DNA of 64,000 nucleotides from positions 1,612,001 to 1,676,000 of the forward strand of contig JAKZZE010000011.1 of assembly GCA_024220505.1 (NCBI GenBank). The letters run 5' to 3'. Under the pieces are notes generated by a model. The model was not told the origin of the DNA and made no database searches. It saw only the letters and a list, made by a program, of their open reading frames with translations. The translations under genes were made by a program, and so were the position numbers. Positions 61,701 to 64,000 of this stretch are shown here, piece by piece. This DNA is from Rhizopus arrhizus. Lineage: Eukaryota; Mucoromycota; Mucoromycetes; Mucorales; Rhizopodaceae. The first letter of the stretch is position 1, and each line of letters starts with the position of its first letter.

Positions 61701-62097
61701 TCGCCCTGCTCTGGTGGTTGATCCCATCTTATACGTTCCTGCTACTCGTGCAGAACGCTCTCTCTTGGTTCGTTGGCGTCTTGGCTGGCTGCCAGGTAAG
61801 CCTGAAGATTGTCCGTGTGGCCGTGATCGTCGCTCTCGTCGTCACTTCCTCGAGTGTGATCTGATCCCGTCTTTCCTTTGGTCTGACCTTCCTCGCTGTC
61901 CTCCTGGGTCTTACCCTATAGACTTTGCTCTTTCCTCGTTGCCTCTTGGTCGCTCAGCTCGCTGTCCTCCTTGGTGGTCATCTCTCTTGTTGATGCTCTG
62001 GCATATACAACGTCTGTGCCGTCCTGATAGCTTCTATGCTATTGACTCTTCTCCTGGTGCCTCTTGGTATTCTCGCTCTTCTCATAACTCTGACTGA
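58702..62097 (+). CDS. LINE ORF2, unit H
   Basis: 1131 residues, uninterrupted. It has a type 2 linker (SVRPPAPPDPSSLGLPFGPP) and a type 2 reverse transcriptase end. Endonuclease motifs, FADD and the CPCG...HFLEC finger are present. Because its own ORF1 is broken, it would need ORF1 protein from another unit. Confidence 0.92.
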   Translation: MSEVQHLSISLWNANGLRTTTVHEVLSHCLSSTLLFITETWLLSPSLLPTDWMQYHVYGVPVPSANRGSMGVTALVSPSCPFPVSQLPSPNRYTLSLKVGPFRIHCLYVPPPLSNSEFIDVLSSIPSLPNSFICGDFNARLGDLTGDALVSPRGAAMARWLADRSLTVLNGPLAHGIPTWVGFRDDREMSSIIDMFLTNASLMSPRLDIASDLSLGSDHRLLTLSFSFAPSSASESLSDTPDATIHPRRLWNLSRLGEPDPCQLYQDTFRTSSAPLLSQLKRLVQHPPSSRPPIDDLNASLNNIIYRSLDSSVGDRPPRPSHWKKYWTQQLQDAADFRNRCYRRWRRAFGIDKVYWWHQHQQANTSFRQAVANAKRLSWQAFCKSLESDFTKAISKVKQLKHRHLTSSSFSHPDGPATAVEIMARHLASVYDGHLLPSVRPPAPPDPSSLGLPFGPPGSSPLVVSSGAAAQILTSTAHSAHFNTSIFSPATLASLIGQLPTRKAPGADHIKAEMLKPISTDLSFILSWFFTLCWQWSYVPSLWRHAQVYPIFKKGDSSLPSNYRPISLTSIFRKLLELSLSPWLSSVSPPLDLAQGGFRPRRSALDQALCLHELIQSYYRRSHRFPVVAFLDIKSAYDTVDRRVIWDALSRSGASSPFLSLLVHLFDDVSVSVLVSNHSSAPFSPVTGVLQGSVLSPHLYSVYINTLPSLLRQVAAPATHLVPSSGRSDAGMVPVNSLLFADDVAVIGSAKSVKEMLKLCEQHSLSLGYRWNPTKCAVLNHPPSSSSSSDRLQLYDTPLPLVDDFVYLGVPFVKSGLSAPSLVSLRSPGVIKVMAILNKIGVNRQGFSLLLCSRIYATFVRPKFEYGLAISRLTATDLKSIESLQDRCLRLLVGGHRTSSTTIIKHITTLPSMRHRIDVLITRYCLRVRSLPGSCLLSLLSSTLPVSRIKVHLQKNPLFLALPSPPPSSDARLKTFFRQYRERQVISLATSTTQVLLRACRPALVVDPILYVPATRAERSLLVRWRLGWLPGKPEDCPCGRDRRSRRHFLECDLIPSFLWSDLPRCPPGSYPIDFALSSLPLGRSARCPPWWSSLLLMLWHIQRLCRPDSFYAIDSSPGASWYSRSSHNSD

Positions 62098-62381
62098 AAC
62101 CCTTCTTTGCCTGTCTCCTGCTGATCCCCCACGGAAGTAAAGCCATCAAAGTTCCTTACCGTTGGGCTGTGACAGTAGGTCAGCTAAGTTGTGGAAGTAG
62201 GCAGTCAATCTCATCTTTTTTCTCTATCTTTTTTTTGGAGTTTTTCTGTTTCTCAGGCTCCTTTTTTTGTATCTTATTCTCTTTTTTTGTACATGAAGAT
62301 GCAATAATGACTTTTTAGTCGCCTGCAATATATCTTCGTTATTTAATAAAAACAAAATCTTTAACCTGAGCTAAGCGACCA

Positions 62382-62886
62382 GGTATGTGGAGATAGTGCA
62401 AATGGTTAGAGCGTCTGTCTATCATTCGGGAGGTTGCAAGTTCAACCCCTCGTATCCGCATATCTACCCTTTCCGCACTCTAACTGCATGTTCTGTTTCC
62501 GCGGTGCTTTAAGCGCTGAATGATTTTGTCTTGTGTGTCGCGTTAAGCGGCAGCTTTGTATCTGTTCGCCTTCCTTCCCTCCATTGTTGTTTGGTGTTGT
62601 GCCGCTTGATAACACCTGGTTTTAATGCCACAAGTTGCTTCGGTGGTGTGAGGTGTTTGTTGATCGTTGTCTGTGCGTTGCCTGGATTCCCAGCCCCGGG
62701 ATTAAAGAAGCACCGTACTGTCTCTGCCTCAAGTCTTCGTCTATGGTTTCTGCTTCCAGATCATAATTCGCTCCTTCCCCCATTCCCCCTTAATAACTTG
62801 TATGCTTTCCAGGATGTTCCTGTGGATTGCAATAATGATTCTTAATCGCCTGCATATAATCCAATAAAAATATAAAAATCTTTAAA
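62382..62886 (+). mobile_element. SINE-like element with tRNA-like head, copy 2
   Basis: 505 bp, the same length as copy 1 and about 97-98% similar by eye. It starts ggtatgtggagatagtgc and ends AATAAAAATATAAAAATCTTTAA before the target. Box A is at 62394-62405 and box B at 62440-62448. The tail hairpin GATT (62837-62840) with AATC (62844-62847) has a 3-nt loop here instead of 4. Confidence 0.82.
62387..62460 (+). other. tRNA-like head of SINE copy 2
   Basis: Same arrangement as 28677-28750. It differs by a few bases (gtctgtct for gtctgcct, gcaag for gcatg). A and B boxes are unchanged. Confidence 0.55.
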
Positions 62887-62902
62887 CTGAGCTAAGCGAC
62901 CA

Positions 62903-64000
62903 CCTTTCTTTCGCTCTTCCGACCGTTACACAAGGTATAGTACGCGTAATCAAATTTGAACTCAAATATCTCTGCGAATACGATACATCCATCCACCGTT
63001 TTAACACCAAAATAATCGTCGTATTTTTCTCTACAAACTATATTTTTTTCAACTCGATTGCTCTATTTTTCATCATTTTCGACATTTCCCATGTCTCAAC
63101 AATCTGGCTCCCCCATTTCGCTCATCTCGCAAGATGGAGTGGCAAATGTCAACATTCCAAACCCTTCTGACATGCAACAAGCTTTGCAATATCTATTGCA
63201 CAACTTCCAAACCCTCCAGCAACGTGTTTCAACACACGATGACGTATTTGCTGAACTGACTGCTTTACGCAGTGAAAATGCTACTTTGAAGGCGAAAATC
63301 GCCTCACTCGAATCTCAACTTTCCGCTGGTGCTGACGTCAACAGTTCTTCCGCTTTCTCCTCTTTGGCTTCCGACCCGGTTACCATACGTGCACCCCAAG
63401 ATGCACCCCAAACGAACAATGCAACCTATAGTTCTATTGCTGCCAAGGCTGCTGCTACTACTGCTACTACCACCCGTCGCCCACCTAGCAAGAAGCGAAA
63501 GCTTGCTGCTAGTCGCCCATTCCAACCAGTTGACCCTTCTGCTCCTCGTGGTTTTGAATACCTGTACCTGCATAGAAACCGCAAGCTGTCCCGTGCTGAA
63601 ATTAGACGCAACCTGCGTTTACTTGGTCTTGATCTTTCCCGTGTCTTGGACATCTGCTTTCCTGGCCCAAAGGCCATTGGTCTCCTGATTCATGTTCTTT
63701 ACAAAGAAGAGGTGATCTCTCTTCTTTCTGCTGCCAAGGTTCCGTTGGTTGACGGTTTTGATCCTCTGGATCCTGTCAACTTGGCTGATCCTGAGCTCCA
63801 GCATCTTTCATCGGCTGACAAGGCTAATGAATGTGCTGAGCTCCAGTTCACTCGCTGCTCCCGTGCTCTCTCTCGTCTTGGTGCTGGCCGTGCTCATCTG
63901 GTGGGTCCCGTAGGTAAGTACTTTTCTTCTAAGGGATGGATCGATGACGACTCCTTGAGTCAGATTCTGTCTTCCCTTCCCCCTTCCTCTTTTGCTTCTC
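62903..64000 (+). mobile_element. LINE unit I, cut by the window edge
   Basis: Starts after the target copy at 62887 with the standard 5' end, first subtype leader. Only the leader and most of ORF1 are inside the window. Confidence 0.92.
63091..64000 (+). CDS. LINE ORF1, unit I (partial)
   Basis: ATG at 63091, open to the window edge. Coiled coil of the unit C type (VNIPNPSDMQQALQYLLHNF), PPSKKRKL signal, and RRM-like half. The last visible residues are in the LPPSSFAS tail, so about 30 residues are missing. Confidence 0.83.
   Translation, partial: MSQQSGSPISLISQDGVANVNIPNPSDMQQALQYLLHNFQTLQQRVSTHDDVFAELTALRSENATLKAKIASLESQLSAGADVNSSSAFSSLASDPVTIRAPQDAPQTNNATYSSIAAKAAATTATTTRRPPSKKRKLAASRPFQPVDPSAPRGFEYLYLHRNRKLSRAEIRRNLRLLGLDLSRVLDICFPGPKAIGLLIHVLYKEEVISLLSAAKVPLVDGFDPLDPVNLADPELQHLSSADKANECAELQFTRCSRALSRLGAGRAHLVGPVGKYFSSKGWIDDDSLSQILSSLPPSSFAS

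Larger units (their letters stand above)
57533..62365 (+). mobile_element. LINE unit H (third 5' subtype; ORF1 frameshifted, ORF2 open)
   Basis: A 4833-bp unit. Its first 35 bases match the other units, but the following leader and the ORF1 N-terminus are distinct (leader tatttatttttgctc, start MSQHFTPANL). From about 58110 onward it matches the first subtype. It is followed by SINE copy 2. Confidence 0.92.
23623..62902 (+). repeat. tRNA-Ile 5'-end copies at every array junction (CTGAGCTAAGCGACCA)
   Basis: Twelve copies, all in one orientation: 23623-23638 (within and just past the intact tRNA), 23800-23815, 28656-28671, 29177-29192, 35690-35705, 40578-40593, 45426-45441, 50284-50298, 52648-52662, 57517-57532, 62366-62381 and 62887-62902. 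Two copies (50284 and 52648) lack the last A. On the tRNA strand each copy equals position -1 to +15. They are best read as target site duplications of successive insertions. Confidence 0.93.

Noticed and set aside
23623..62902. CRISPR-like array of short repeats with long spacers
   Set aside because: The repeats are tRNA-Ile 5' ends and the spacers are full retrotransposons. There are no cas genes and the genome is eukaryotic.
24087..63804. Many antisense and alternative-frame ORFs over the LINE units
   Set aside because: They recur at the same places in every unit opposite ORF1/ORF2 codons and have no independent support; they are shadows of GC-rich coding sequence.

Overview
The window is almost entirely transposable elements. 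The only host gene I can support is one tRNA-Ile(AAT) gene. The spliceosomal introns are 49-70 nt, and the mix of Tc1-like, Merlin-like, chromodomain Ty3 and LINE elements is eukaryotic. An early-diverging fungus (Mucoromycota-like) fits best, but that assignment is inference.

Left part (1-5920): two Tc1-like elements (279-1937 with a frameshifted transposase; 3882-5537 with an intact one). The second sits, with a probable solo LTR (3356-3564), inside an older IS630/Tc1-superfamily transposase gene (2634-5752).

Middle (5921-22356): two members of a second LINE family lie head to tail, separated by copies of a 13-nt target (GTATGTTTTTGAA). The first (5934-6973) is a half-LINE with an intact ORF1 and no ORF2. 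The second is a 5'-truncated ORF2 end. It was later broken by a nearly fresh chromodomain Ty3 element (7044-13370) and by a stack of DNA transposons: a decayed Tc1 (13547-21792) holds another Tc1 (15072-21685), which holds a Merlin-like element (16501-21480) with an apparently intact four-exon transposase gene. The nesting can be peeled back because TA, 5-bp and 8-bp target duplications flank each layer.

Right part (23564-64000, running off the window): a head-to-tail array starts at an intact tRNA-Ile gene on the minus strand. It contains one 161-bp element, nine LINE units (A to I; F is 5'-truncated, I is cut by the window edge) and two 505-bp SINE-like elements. Every junction carries a 15-16 nt copy of the tRNA gene's 5' end (CTGAGCTAAGCGACCA on the plus strand). 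LINE units encode a coiled-coil plus RRM-like ORF1 and an ORF2 with AP endonuclease, reverse transcriptase and CCHC zinc finger, joined by an ATGA stop/start overlap. Units A, D and E have both ORFs open. The SINE has a tRNA-like head and shares its 3' tail with the LINE, including a hairpin whose stem changes by compensatory substitutions. This points to a tRNA-gene-targeting LINE with its own SINE partner, building an array beside a tRNA gene that each insertion leaves whole.
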